A DNA stretch of 64,000 bases from Ferruginibacter sp. GTDB taxonomy: Bacteria > Bacteroidota > Bacteroidia > Chitinophagales > Chitinophagaceae. Positions 28,300-36,794 of the stretch are shown here, one piece after another. Within the stretch, counting starts at the first letter, position 1; each line of letters begins with the position of its first letter. Where the stretch lies: NCBI GenBank assembly GCA_019638525.1, contig JAHBTO010000003.1, positions 186,001 through 250,000 of the forward strand, read 5' to 3'. Under the pieces are notes generated by a model, which had not been told where the DNA came from, made no database searches, and saw nothing but the letters and a program-made list of their open reading frames with translations. The translations under genes and the position numbers were made by a program.

Positions 28300-29625
28300 A
28301 TGGGTATCGTAAAAGACAGGTTTAAGGAAAAAGCAGATATTGTTGCAGCCGACATAAAAAATATGCTTAAAGAACATGGCAATAAAGTGATTGGTGAAGT
28401 TACACTTGGCCAGATATATGCAGGCATGCGTGGTATTACGGCATTGGTTTCAGAAACTTCATTATTAGATGCACAGGATGGAATCCGTTTTCGTGGTTAT
28501 TCAATTCCGGAGTTAAGAAAACAATTACCCAAAGCGCCCGGTGGTACCGAACCATTACCTGAAGGGTTATTTTACCTGATGCTGATAGGCTCTTTGCCAA
28601 ATGATGATGAAGTGCAGCATTTAAGCAGTACCTGGCAACGCCGCAGCCATGTACCCAACCATGTTTTTGATACCATTGAAGCTTTACCTATCAACACACA
28701 CCCTATGACGCAGTTTGTGGTTGCTATAATGGCGCTGCAAACCGAAAGTAATTTTTCTAAACGCTATGCCAAAGGCATGAGTAAGGCCGAATATTGGGAT
28801 GCTGTTTTTGATGACTCGATGGACCTGATTGCACGCCTGCCACGTATTGCAGCATATATCTATCGCCGTAAATATAAAGGTGGTGAACATATACAACCTA
28901 ATGGTTTGTTAGACTGGGCAGGAAACTTTGCCCATATGATGGGTTATGAAGACGAAAGTTTTCATGAATTGATGCGATTGTATATGACGATTCATGCCGA
29001 TCATGAAGGTGGTAACGTATCGGCCCATACCGTACACCTTGTTGGCTCTGCATTAAGTGATCCTTACCTGAGTTTTGCAGCTGGTATGAACGGCCTTGCC
29101 GGTCCTTTACATGGCCTTGCAAACCAGGAAGTGATTAAGTGGATATACGAAATGAGAGAAAGCATAGGCAATGATGCACCAACAAAAGAACAAATAGAAG
29201 ATTATGTAAAGAAAACTTTAAGCCAGGGTAAAGTGGTGCCCGGATATGGCCATGCTGTATTAAGAGAAACAGACCCCCGCTTTACAGCACAGATGGAATT
29301 TGGGAAAAAACACATGCCTGATGACCCGTTGGTACAAACCGTATGGAATATTTATGAAGCGGTACCACCGGTACTGGGTTCAATTGCAAAGATTAAAAAC
29401 CCATGGCCCAATGTAGATGCACATAGCGGTGCTTTGCTGGTGCATTACGGAATGGTTGAGTACGAATTTTATACAGTTTTGTTTGGTGTTTCACGCTCGC
29501 TTGGTGTGTTAGCAAGCCTTTGCTGGGACAGGGCGCTGGGCTTTCCGCTGGAAAGGCCAAAATCTGTTAGTACAAGGCTTGTTAAAGCATGGCTGGAAGG
29601 AAAAGATGAAATTTGGGGCGAATAA
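28300..29625 (+). CDS. gltA: Citrate synthase, mitochondrial-like type
   Basis: A 441-residue citrate synthase, condensing acetyl-CoA and oxaloacetate. The catalytic residues are His271 ([10 protein letters not shown]), His318 ([14 protein letters not shown]) and Asp373 ([10 protein letters not shown]). Sequence around these and the N-terminal 130 residues ([21 protein letters not shown]) resembles animal and plant mitochondrial enzymes rather than the hexameric E. coli form, as reported for several Bacteroidota. The 183-base upstream region has an AT-rich dyad. Confidence 0.95.
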   Translation: MGIVKDRFKEKADIVAADIKNMLKEHGNKVIGEVTLGQIYAGMRGITALVSETSLLDAQDGIRFRGYSIPELRKQLPKAPGGTEPLPEGLFYLMLIGSLPNDDEVQHLSSTWQRRSHVPNHVFDTIEALPINTHPMTQFVVAIMALQTESNFSKRYAKGMSKAEYWDAVFDDSMDLIARLPRIAAYIYRRKYKGGEHIQPNGLLDWAGNFAHMMGYEDESFHELMRLYMTIHADHEGGNVSAHTVHLVGSALSDPYLSFAAGMNGLAGPLHGLANQEVIKWIYEMRESIGNDAPTKEQIEDYVKKTLSQGKVVPGYGHAVLRETDPRFTAQMEFGKKHMPDDPLVQTVWNIYEAVPPVLGSIAKIKNPWPNVDAHSGALLVHYGMVEYEFYTVLFGVSRSLGVLASLCWDRALGFPLERPKSVSTRLVKAWLEGKDEIWGE

Positions 29626-29675
29626 AAAATCATTTTGTATCCAGCATTGCTGCATTTATATTTGCAAACCTTTTT

Positions 29676-29749
<74 letters not shown>

Positions 29750-29758
29750 CTATGTAAA

Positions 29759-29788
29759 CGAAAAGAATTTTTCTTTTCGTTTTTTTTA
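29759..29788 (+). terminator. Terminator after tRNA-Ala
   Basis: CGAAAAGAA and TTCTTTTCG form a 9-bp stem with a 3-base loop, followed by a run of eight T. It starts 10 bases after the tRNA. Confidence 0.85.
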
Positions 29789-29859
29789 TTTTAGCTCAGT
29801 CGTCTAGAGCGTCCCGATAGCAATCGGGAAGGTCGTCGGTTCGACCCCGATACTCTCTA
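29785..29859 (+). pseudogene. tRNA-Ala-derived pseudo-tRNA
   Basis: The D arm (GCTC/GAGC), variable region, T arm and 3' acceptor strand are nearly identical to the tRNA-Ala just upstream. The 5' acceptor strand is TTTATTT and cannot pair with ACTCTCT. The anticodon arm is replaced by the palindrome TCCCGATAGCAATCGGGA (6-bp stem), so there is no normal 7-base anticodon loop. It cannot be a working elongator tRNA. It lies between two terminators. Confidence 0.75.
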
Positions 29860-29864
29860 CCTAC

Positions 29865-29894
29865 GGGCTTATCATTTATTGATAGGCCCTTTTT
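29865..29894 (+). terminator. Terminator after pseudo-tRNA
   Basis: GGGCTTATCA pairs with TGATAGGCCC (one G-U pair) around a 5-base loop and is followed by TTTTT. It begins six bases after the tRNA-like element, as if that element were itself transcribed. Confidence 0.8.
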
Positions 29895-30056
29895 AGTTTT
29901 GATAATTGATTATTTCACGCTAAGTCGCTAAGAAAATTAAGAAGCAAAGGTTTTAAAATTGGTTTCTTTTTTTCTTTGTCCACTTTGTTTCTATGCGTGA
30001 AAAATAAAATTTCCTTTTTTATCTATGCATCTAACCTAAAAGGATGATATTGGGCA

Positions 30057-30091
30057 AAATAAAACTGCCTTAAATTTTCTTTTAAGGCAGT
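30057..30091 (-). terminator. Terminator of the zinc-ribbon gene
   Basis: ACTGCCTTAAA and TTTAAGGCAGT form an 11-bp stem with a 6-base loop. On the minus strand it is followed by TTTATTTTG. It is about 30 bases beyond the stop of the gene at 30120-30875. Confidence 0.8.
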
Positions 30092-30119
30092 ATGCAAATA
30101 TATTTTTTATCTCTCGATG

Positions 30120-30875
30120 TTATTTTACAACAACAGAATCGTTTAAATCAGCATCTACTAAAATACGTCCACAGTTTTCGCAAACCATAATTTTTTTACG
30201 CAATTTAATTTCGCTTTGTTTTTGCGGTGGTATGGCATGAAAACAGCCACCACAGCTATCTCTTTCAATTGCTACTACAGCCAGCCCATTTCGGTAATTT
30301 TTGCGAATACGGTCGTAACTTGTTAAAAGGCGGTCATCTGCTTGTGCCCTTGCTTTTTCAGCTTCTTTATTGTAATGTTTTTCTTCTTTTTCGGTTTCGT
30401 TGATAATTTTTTCCAACTCACCTTTTTTACCTACAAGGTGAGACTCTTTGTTAGCAACGGCTTTTTTGGCTGTTTCCAGTTGCTTTGCTTTTTCTGCTAT
30501 CTCTTCAGTAGCATCCTTGATATGTTTTTCACAAAGCTTTATTTCCAAAGTTTGCATTTCAATTTCCTTATTAATAGCTTCAAACTCACGATTGTTTTTT
30601 ACATTCTCGCTTTGTTTTTCGTATTTTTTTACCAATGCTTCTGCTTCTTTAATTCCTTCTTTCTTTTGAGCTATAAATTCCTGGATACCGTTTATCTCTT
30701 CTTCTATACGGGTTTGCCTGGCATGTAATCCTTCAATTTCATCTTCCAGGTCTTTTACTTCCATTGGTAATTCACCTTTTAGTATCTGAATTTCATCCAG
30801 TTTACAATCTACTTTTTGTAACAGTACCAGTGCGCTTAATTTTTCTTCGATAGAGAATTCCTTAACTGCAGCCAT
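30120..30875 (-). CDS. Coiled-coil protein with C-terminal zinc ribbon (COG1579/DUF164)
   Basis: A 251-residue protein. Residues about 10-190 are a highly charged coiled-coil hairpin. The C-terminus has a four-Cys zinc ribbon: CGGCFHAIPP, then MVCENCGRILV. This is the COG1579 layout, found in many bacteria, probably binding nucleic acid or acting as a chaperone, but not well understood. It lies 28 bases downstream of the Nif3 gene on the same strand, a pairing seen in many genomes. Confidence 0.85.
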   Translation of the reverse strand: MAAVKEFSIEEKLSALVLLQKVDCKLDEIQILKGELPMEVKDLEDEIEGLHARQTRIEEEINGIQEFIAQKKEGIKEAEALVKKYEKQSENVKNNREFEAINKEIEMQTLEIKLCEKHIKDATEEIAEKAKQLETAKKAVANKESHLVGKKGELEKIINETEKEEKHYNKEAEKARAQADDRLLTSYDRIRKNYRNGLAVVAIERDSCGGCFHAIPPQKQSEIKLRKKIMVCENCGRILVDADLNDSVVVK

Positions 30876-30903
30876 TTTATTTTTTAAAATTTGATAGTTA
30901 AAA

Positions 30904-32001
30904 TTACAGGAAGTAATGTACCGGGTTGGTTTTTACCCCTGTTTTTAGGACGGCAAAGTTAAGGAATTTCCGTCTCAAAATATCAAATAACAGGTCTATT
31001 GTGTACTGTTCGCTTTCATAATGGCCAATATCGGCTATAACCAGCCTGTTATTGGCATCAAAAAACTCATGATATTTTATATCTCCCGTTATGTAAAACT
31101 GTGCACCAGAGGCTATTGCAGCGCCAATTAAAAAGCTGCCGGCACCACCACAAAGGGCAATTTTGGTTACCTGTGCGTTTTGTAAAAGTGTGTGCCTGAT
31201 AACCGAAAGGTTGAATTTTTGTTTCAGTAACTTTAAAAATTCAATTTCGCTCATGGCCTGGGCTAAATCGCCGGTTAAGCCACTGCCAACCAGTTGGTTC
31301 TTATTATTAAGTGAAATTATATCGTATGCCACTTCTTCATAAGGATGTGCTGCCAGCATGGCATTTATAACTTCAGCTTCCTTCCAAGCCGGGAAAATCA
31401 TCTCCATTTTAATTTCATCTTCGGTATGCCTTTTACCCTGTGTACCTGTAAAAGGATTTGTTCCTTCGCCCGGTTTAAATGTACCCTGCCCGGTTACATT
31501 AAAACTGCATTCGCTGTAATTGCTGATATGGCCACCACCTGCATCAAAAATAGCCGAACGTACTTTTTCAGCATAATTTACCGGCACAAAAGTGAACAGC
31601 TTTTTAAGCGTATCATTTTTAGCTAGCAGCACTTTACGGTTTATCAAACCCAGTTTATCTGCTATGGCAGTATTTACACCATGTAAAACATTATCAAGAT
31701 TAGTATGTATGGCATAAATGGCAATATCATTTTTTAAAGCAGTTATTATCGTTTGTTCTACATAGTTTTTGCCGGTAATCTTTCTTAATCCGCCAAAAAT
31801 TATTGGGTGATGCGCTATAATAAGGTTGCATTTTTTTTCAATTGCTTCCAATACTACTGCTTCAGTAGCATCCAAAGTAGTAATTATACCTGTACATTGC
31901 CAGTTGCTATTACCGGTAAGTAAACCGGCATTGTCATAACTTTCTTGCAATGATGGCGAAGCAACAGATTCTAAAAAACTGATGATTTCCTGTATTTTCA
32001 T
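30904..32001 (-). CDS. Nif3-like dinuclear metal-centre protein
   Basis: A 365-residue Nif3/YbgI family protein. Metal ligands are in IIAHHPIIFGGL near the start and in IADIGHYESEQY near the end. The middle third (about 130-235) is the PII-like insertion of the long form. The family forms a hexameric ring; it is often labelled GTP cyclohydrolase type 2-like, but the true reaction is unsettled. It forms an operon with the zinc-ribbon gene. Confidence 0.9.
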   Translation of the reverse strand: MKIQEIISFLESVASPSLQESYDNAGLLTGNSNWQCTGIITTLDATEAVVLEAIEKKCNLIIAHHPIIFGGLRKITGKNYVEQTIITALKNDIAIYAIHTNLDNVLHGVNTAIADKLGLINRKVLLAKNDTLKKLFTFVPVNYAEKVRSAIFDAGGGHISNYSECSFNVTGQGTFKPGEGTNPFTGTQGKRHTEDEIKMEMIFPAWKEAEVINAMLAAHPYEEVAYDIISLNNKNQLVGSGLTGDLAQAMSEIEFLKLLKQKFNLSVIRHTLLQNAQVTKIALCGGAGSFLIGAAIASGAQFYITGDIKYHEFFDANNRLVIADIGHYESEQYTIDLLFDILRRKFLNFAVLKTGVKTNPVHYFL

Positions 32002-32112
32002 CTTACTAAATTAAACTTTCAATTTGAAATAAGCCCGGCAGTTTTATACCATTTAAAACAACATGCACGCCAAAACTTCGTTTTTAAACAAGTAAAAGCC
32101 ATATAAAAATTT

Positions 32113-32120
32113 TATTTTTG
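32113..32120 (+). promoter_or_regulatory. Promoter -7 box, possibly leaderless
   Basis: TATTTTTG fits TAnnTTTG and ends four bases before the ATG at 32125, so the RNA start would be at or next to the start codon. Confidence 0.4.
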
Positions 32121-32124
32121 GATT

Positions 32125-32583
32125 ATGAAAAAACGGTTATCAGGGATAATGTTTTTCTTTTTTATAGTAACAATCCTATTACTAACGGTGCCGGGCTGTA
32201 GTAAAAAAGCCATTGAAGAAGTGCAAGCTACGTATTTACAACAGCAGTTTGAGGCAAATATTCTCAATAAAAATTTCAGGGTACATTTAGCAACCGATAA
32301 TGGAGTTGATCTTACCAGTCAATACACAGGTTATACATATGTATTATACAAGTCAACTTATTATAATGGGCCAATGACAGCGGTAAAAAACGGCGTTACA
32401 TATAATGGAACCTGGAGTTGTAATGATGATTACAGTAAACTTTCAATCAATTTTCCATCGGCACCACCCGAATTTGTTTTTTTAAACAGGGATTGGCGCT
32501 TTACAAAAAAATCTTTACCTATAATGGAGCTGGCTCCATGGGGTACTACCGACCCTAAAGTACTGCACATGGAGCAGTTTTAA
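32125..32583 (+). CDS. Lipoprotein, possibly lipocalin-like
   Basis: A 152-residue lipoprotein. The signal MKKRLSGIMFFFFIVTILLLTVPGC has a lipobox-like VPGC. The mature part is short beta strands ending in NRDWRFTKKSLPIMELAPWG, a pattern reminiscent of the lipocalin-like families in Bacteroidota, but I cannot name it with certainty. Its stop codon abuts the convergent ACBP gene with no spacer. Confidence 0.75.
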   Translation: MKKRLSGIMFFFFIVTILLLTVPGCSKKAIEEVQATYLQQQFEANILNKNFRVHLATDNGVDLTSQYTGYTYVLYKSTYYNGPMTAVKNGVTYNGTWSCNDDYSKLSINFPSAPPEFVFLNRDWRFTKKSLPIMELAPWGTTDPKVLHMEQF

Positions 32584-32841
32584 TCAGCCTTTCAGCTTAT
32601 TCACCAATTCAACATATTCTTGCATCGCTTCTTCTTTTGGTTTCCCTTTTAATGATGCCCAGGCATCGTATTTTGCCTTGTTAACAAAATCAAATGGGTT
32701 AGATGGCGCTTCGCCACTTACATCGCCTTCGGTTGATTGTTTATACAAAGAATATAACTGAAGTAAAACATCGTTGCCCGGTTTTTGGCTCAGCAATTTA
32801 CTATTGGCTACAGCCTCATCAAATTTTGACTTTACATCCAT
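32584..32841 (-). CDS. Acyl-CoA-binding protein
   Basis: An 85-residue ACBP, the exact size of the eukaryotic family. It has FDEAVANSKLLSQKPGNDVLLQLYSLYKQSTEGD, split here at residues 7-40, and the end KYDAWASLKGKPKEEAMQEYVELV. The acyl-CoA contacts Tyr and Lys in LYSLYKQSTEGD and Tyr in KYDAW are present. It binds medium and long acyl-CoA in the cytosol. ACBP is uncommon in bacteria. It is divergent from recN across a striking dyad. Confidence 0.93.
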   Translation of the reverse strand: MDVKSKFDEAVANSKLLSQKPGNDVLLQLYSLYKQSTEGDVSGEAPSNPFDFVNKAKYDAWASLKGKPKEEAMQEYVELVNKLKG

Positions 32842-32892
32842 ATTTAACTTTTTTGCGAATTTAATGGAACGTTTATTAATGAATAGTTTTTT

Positions 32893-32932
32893 TTGAAAAT
32901 TATACAGGTTAGTTTGACCTGTGGATTTTCAA
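32893..32932. promoter_or_regulatory. Two-part dyad in the ACBP-recN divergent region
   Basis: TTGAAAAT at 32893-32900 mirrors ATTTTCAA at 32925-32932, and ACAGGT at 32904-32909 mirrors ACCTGT at 32917-32922. Both arm pairs are perfect and centred within one base of each other. The position, 80 bases before recN and 50 before ACBP, suits a regulator binding site, for example an SOS operator. Confidence 0.5.
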
Positions 32933-33012
32933 ACTTAACTTAGCCATTACTTTTTAAAATAGAAAAAGAGTGGTGCTAATTTTCTTAATTTGCCTGCAGA
33001 TAAATACAAAGA

Positions 33013-34671
33013 ATGCTAAATAAATTACAAATACAGAATTATGCTATAATAAATGAACTGGAGATTGAATTTTTGGCAAAGCTAAATATTATTACCGGCG
33101 AAACAGGCGCAGGAAAAAGTATTTTGATGGGAGCATTAAATCTTGTGCTTGGCGAAAGGGCCGACAGTAGTGTGCTTCAGCAAAAAGATAGAAAAACTGT
33201 GGTAGAAGCCACATTTAAAACCGGTAAGAAAAAAGCAGTGATTAATTTTTTAAAAGAGCACGACCTGGATAATGAAGATGAGTTAATGATTAGAAGGGAG
33301 ATAACATCAAATGGAAAATCAAGAGCATTTGTAAATGATACACCAGTAAATCTTAACCAGCTTAAAGAGTTAGGCGCTTTATTGGTTGATCTGCATCAGC
33401 AGTTTGATACCCAGGAATTGGGTTCTTCCGGTTTTCAACAGGAAGTGTTGGATGCACTGGCAGAAAATGACGGGTTATTAGATCAGTATCAAAAATATTA
33501 TCAGCAATATAAAAAAGCAAAAAAGGAACTTATTGCATTAGAAACCGAACAGGTAGCAGCAAATACCAGCCTGGATTATAACAGGTATTTGTTTGATGAA
33601 TTGGAAGAAGCCGGCTTTACAGAAAATGAACTGGAAGAGCTGGATGCTGAATTAAAATTATTGAGCAATGCCGAAAATGTAAAGCAGGAATTAGCAGGAA
33701 TTTATTACGGTTTAAAGGAAAATGAAGAACCGGTAGTGCAGCAATTAAAAGTTTTGTTTGGAAAGTTACATGCATTAAACCAATATCATACAGGCATAGC
33801 CGAGTTGAGTAAGAGATTACACAGCGCCCAACTGGAACTGGATGATATTGCCGATGAACTGGAAAGTATAAACAACAGTGTTCATTATGATGCCGAGCGT
33901 ATACAATTTGTAAGCGACAGGATATCGATGGGTTATAAATTACAAAAGAAACACAATGTAACAACCACCAATGAACTTTTAGTGATTAAAAAAGAATTGG
34001 AAGAGAAATTAAATGATATACTAAACATAACCGATGCTATAAAGCAAAAAGAAAAAGAAGTAAATGAATTATTGCAGCAATGTGAGCATGCTGCAAAAAC
34101 AATTTCGGCCAATCGAAAAAAAGCCATCAAACCATTTGCCGACAGTGTAAACAAATTACTGGGCCGTGTGGGTATGCCCAATGCAAAATTTATAGCCGAA
34201 TTACAAACCCAGGATATGTTGGGCGAAACAGGAATTGATACCATAGAATTTTTATTTGATGCCAATAAAAGCGGCCGCTTTGAGCCATTGCGAAAAGTAG
34301 CAAGCGGTGGCGAGTTAAGCAGGCTGATGCTTTGTATAAAATCGCTGGTAGCAAAAAAACTACAGTTGCCAACGTTGATATTTGATGAAATAGATACCGG
34401 CATTAGCGGCGAAGCGGCTAAACAGGTTGGCAATATTATGAAAGAGCTTTCGGTTGCACACCAGTTGATATCAATTACCCATCAGCCACAGATAGCTGCA
34501 AAGGCAGATGCACATTATTTTGTGTACAAGGCAATTGATAATGACAAAATTATTACTTCGGTACGATTGCTCAGTAATGATGAAAGGATTACAAACATTG
34601 CCCAAATGCTCAGCGGCGAAAAGCCTACAGCCGCTGCATTACAGAATGCAAGGGAGATGGTGGGGAATTGA
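33013..34671 (+). CDS. recN: DNA repair protein RecN
   Basis: A 552-residue SMC-like ATPase of double-strand break repair. Walker A is GETGAGKS (29-36). Two coiled-coil arms occupy about 155-385. The ABC signature VASGGELSRLML (about 428) and Walker B LIFDEIDTGISG (about 457) lie near the C-terminus. Length and layout are normal. In many bacteria recN is part of the SOS regulon, which gives interest to the upstream dyad. Confidence 0.96.
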   Translation: MLNKLQIQNYAIINELEIEFLAKLNIITGETGAGKSILMGALNLVLGERADSSVLQQKDRKTVVEATFKTGKKKAVINFLKEHDLDNEDELMIRREITSNGKSRAFVNDTPVNLNQLKELGALLVDLHQQFDTQELGSSGFQQEVLDALAENDGLLDQYQKYYQQYKKAKKELIALETEQVAANTSLDYNRYLFDELEEAGFTENELEELDAELKLLSNAENVKQELAGIYYGLKENEEPVVQQLKVLFGKLHALNQYHTGIAELSKRLHSAQLELDDIADELESINNSVHYDAERIQFVSDRISMGYKLQKKHNVTTTNELLVIKKELEEKLNDILNITDAIKQKEKEVNELLQQCEHAAKTISANRKKAIKPFADSVNKLLGRVGMPNAKFIAELQTQDMLGETGIDTIEFLFDANKSGRFEPLRKVASGGELSRLMLCIKSLVAKKLQLPTLIFDEIDTGISGEAAKQVGNIMKELSVAHQLISITHQPQIAAKADAHYFVYKAIDNDKIITSVRLLSNDERITNIAQMLSGEKPTAAALQNAREMVGN

Positions 34672-34802
34672 ACCGGGCTTAATATTTTGTATTGATTTTG
34701 ATTGAATGGATGATGAAGTTTTTATAATAAAGCCTTACAAAGAGTTTTTCTTTAAATGATAAGATACTATTTTTACACCCTCATCTTTAAAACAAGTTTA
34801 CC

Positions 34803-35609
34803 ATGTCGTACAATCTGCTAAAAGGAAAAAAAGGAATCATATTTGGCGCTTTAGATGAAAGGTCAATTGCCTGGAGAACGGCATTGCGTTGCCACGAAGA
34901 AGGTGCAGCATTAGTTTTAACCAATGCGCCGGTAGCCATGCGTATGGGAGAAATTAATAAACTGGCCGAATTGGTGAATGCGCCGGTGATACCCTGCGAT
35001 GTTAGCAACAATGAAGATGTGACCAATCTCATTACAAAAACTATGGAGCATTTTGGCGGCGGCGTTGATTTTATCTTACACTCTATAGGAATGAGTATTA
35101 ATGTACGTAAAGGAAAACATTATACAGAGATAGATTACGGGTTTAATTCAAAATCGCTTGATATATCTGCCATAAGCCTGCATCGTGTATTGGCAACAGC
35201 CATGAAGATGGATGCAATTAATGAATGGGGCAGCGTGGTGGCATTAACTTATATTGCAGCACAGCGTGTATTTCCCGATTATAATGAAATGGCAGATGCA
35301 AAAGCATTACTGGAAAGTGTAAGCCGCAGTTTTGGATATCACTACGGTGTAAAAAAACATGTACGGGTAAATACCATATCACAATCGCCGGTGCGTACCA
35401 CAGCCGGCAGCGGCGTAAAAGGATTTGACGGTTTTATTGACTATGCAGAAAAGATGAGCCCTTTGGGTAATGCTAGCGCTGATGATTGTGCTAATTATAT
35501 TGTGATGATGTTTAGCGACATGACCAGGATGGTAACCATGCAAAACCTGTTTCATGACGGAGGTTTTTCATTTACCGGTGTTACCGAAGCAGTAATAAAT
35601 AAAATGTAA
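34803..35609 (+). CDS. fabI: Enoyl-ACP reductase (NADH), FabI
   Basis: A 268-residue SDR-type enoyl-ACP reductase, the last step of the fatty-acid elongation cycle. It has the NAD-binding GALDERSIAWRTA (15-27) and the catalytic Tyr160-X6-Lys167 in PDYNEMADAKALLES; Tyr150 in LTYIAAQR is the other family Tyr. GMTRMV-like MTRMVTMQNLFHDGG near the end fits FabI. A strong terminator follows. Confidence 0.96.
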   Translation: MSYNLLKGKKGIIFGALDERSIAWRTALRCHEEGAALVLTNAPVAMRMGEINKLAELVNAPVIPCDVSNNEDVTNLITKTMEHFGGGVDFILHSIGMSINVRKGKHYTEIDYGFNSKSLDISAISLHRVLATAMKMDAINEWGSVVALTYIAAQRVFPDYNEMADAKALLESVSRSFGYHYGVKKHVRVNTISQSPVRTTAGSGVKGFDGFIDYAEKMSPLGNASADDCANYIVMMFSDMTRMVTMQNLFHDGGFSFTGVTEAVINKM

Positions 35610-35654
35610 ACAAAATCTACTTTCAGGTAATAACATTATCTGCAGGATATTAAA

Positions 35655-35687
35655 AAGCCTCTCAAATAAATGAGAGGCTTAGTTTTT
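35655..35687 (+). terminator. Terminator after fabI
   Basis: AAGCCTCTCA, a 6-base loop and TGAGAGGCTT, then AGTTTTT. A perfect 10-bp stem. Confidence 0.85.
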
Positions 35688-35747
35688 AAAAGTTTTTAAA
35701 CTTGCAAATTTAATACTTGCTTCAGGTAGAAAAAAGCAGTTGTTGGT

Positions 35748-35969
35748 TTAATATTCATCTTCATTAAAAAAGAAATCTTCCTGGCTGGGATAATCGGGCC
35801 AGATATCATCAAGGCCTTCATAAATTTCGCCTTCGTCTTCCAACTCCTGCAGGTTTTCTACAACCTCAATAGGCGCACCACTTCTAATTGAATAATCAAT
35901 CAGTTCATCTTTAGTGGCCGGCCATGGTGCATCTTCTAAATGAGAGGCTAATTCAAGTGTCCAAAACAT
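35748..35969 (-). CDS. DUF2795 protein
   Basis: A 73-residue acidic protein starting MFWTLELASHLEDAPWPATK and ending DYPSQEDFFFNEDEY, which I recognise as the small DUF2795 protein common in Bacteroidota. The function is unknown. The ATG at 35969 is chosen because a perfect promoter lies inside the longer reading frame that starts at 36023. Confidence 0.88.
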   Translation of the reverse strand: MFWTLELASHLEDAPWPATKDELIDYSIRSGAPIEVVENLQELEDEGEIYEGLDDIWPDYPSQEDFFFNEDEY

Positions 35970-35993
35970 TTTTGATAGGGGTTTAATTTTTTG

Positions 35994-36024
35994 CAAATGT
36001 ATAAGTTCATTTGGAATAACCAAA
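35994..36024 (-). promoter_or_regulatory. Promoter of the DUF2795 gene
   Basis: On the minus strand, TTTG (36024-36021), 19 bases, then TACATTTG (36001-35994): an exact match to the Bacteroidota consensus. The start of transcription would be near 35988, leaving about 19 bases of leader before the ATG at 35969. Confidence 0.8.
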
Positions 36025-36132
36025 AGTGTTTTTTTAACGGATAATTTTCATATTTATTTTACTTAAATTAACAATATGCTGCTGTTTGGTTTTATTAGCA
36101 TCAAAATTGTAATTATTAACTATTTTCGATGC

Positions 36133-36783
36133 ATGTTATCAGCAAAAAATATAAAAAAACAATACGGCCGGCTTAGTGTTTTAAAAGGGGTAGATGTAAT
36201 GGTTAGTAAAGGCGAAATTGTTAGTATTGTTGGGTCGTCGGGGGCTGGTAAAAGTACATTGCTACATATATTGGGTACTTTAGACAAACCTGATTCGGGT
36301 GAAATTATTTTAAACAACCAGCCAATACATATGTTAAAAGGAAACAAATTATCGGCCTTTAGGAATAAACATATTGGATTTGTTTTTCAGTTTCATCATC
36401 TTTTACCCGAATTTACTGCTTTGGAAAATGTTTGCATACCTGGCTGGATTGCCGGCTTTAAAAAAAGGGATGTGATAGAAAAAGCAACTGATTTGTTGAA
36501 AACACTGGGCCTTGAAGAAAGGTTGCAGAATAAGCCACAGCAACTTTCGGGTGGCGAGCAGCAAAGGGTAGCAGTAGCAAGAGCACTTATAAACAGCCCA
36601 TCTATAGTGATGGCCGATGAACCAACGGGCAATTTGGATAGTGCAAATGCAAGGGAACTACACCAGTTATTTATTGATTTATGTAAACGCTTTAATCAAA
36701 CTTTCCTGATTGTAACACATAATGAAGAATTAGCAAAAATGAGCAACAGAGTTTTGATGATGAAAGATGGGTTAATGTGCTGA
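36133..36783 (+). CDS. lolD: ABC transporter ATPase, LolD type
   Basis: A 216-residue ATPase with Walker A GSSGAGKST (34-42), Q-loop FVFQFHHLLPEFTALENV, signature LSGGEQQRVAVARAL and Walker [15 protein letters not shown]. The FHHLLPEF and length fit LolD, the ATPase that powers lipoprotein release with LolC/E. No permease is adjacent. I chose the ATG at 36133 (MLSAKNIKKQYG); an upstream ATG at 36076 adds 19 hydrophobic residues not found in the family. Confidence 0.85.
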   Translation: MLSAKNIKKQYGRLSVLKGVDVMVSKGEIVSIVGSSGAGKSTLLHILGTLDKPDSGEIILNNQPIHMLKGNKLSAFRNKHIGFVFQFHHLLPEFTALENVCIPGWIAGFKKRDVIEKATDLLKTLGLEERLQNKPQQLSGGEQQRVAVARALINSPSIVMADEPTGNLDSANARELHQLFIDLCKRFNQTFLIVTHNEELAKMSNRVLMMKDGLMC

Positions 36784-36794
36784 AATTTTTTATA

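Noticed and set aside
30342-30728. 128-codon Phe/Cys-rich plus-strand ORF
   Set aside because: It is the antisense shadow of the Lys/Glu-rich coiled-coil gene on the minus strand.
36076-36132. Hydrophobic N-terminal extension of the LolD-like ATPase
   Set aside because: ATPases of this family are cytosolic and begin at the MLSAKNI position; the extension is AT-rich promoter DNA.
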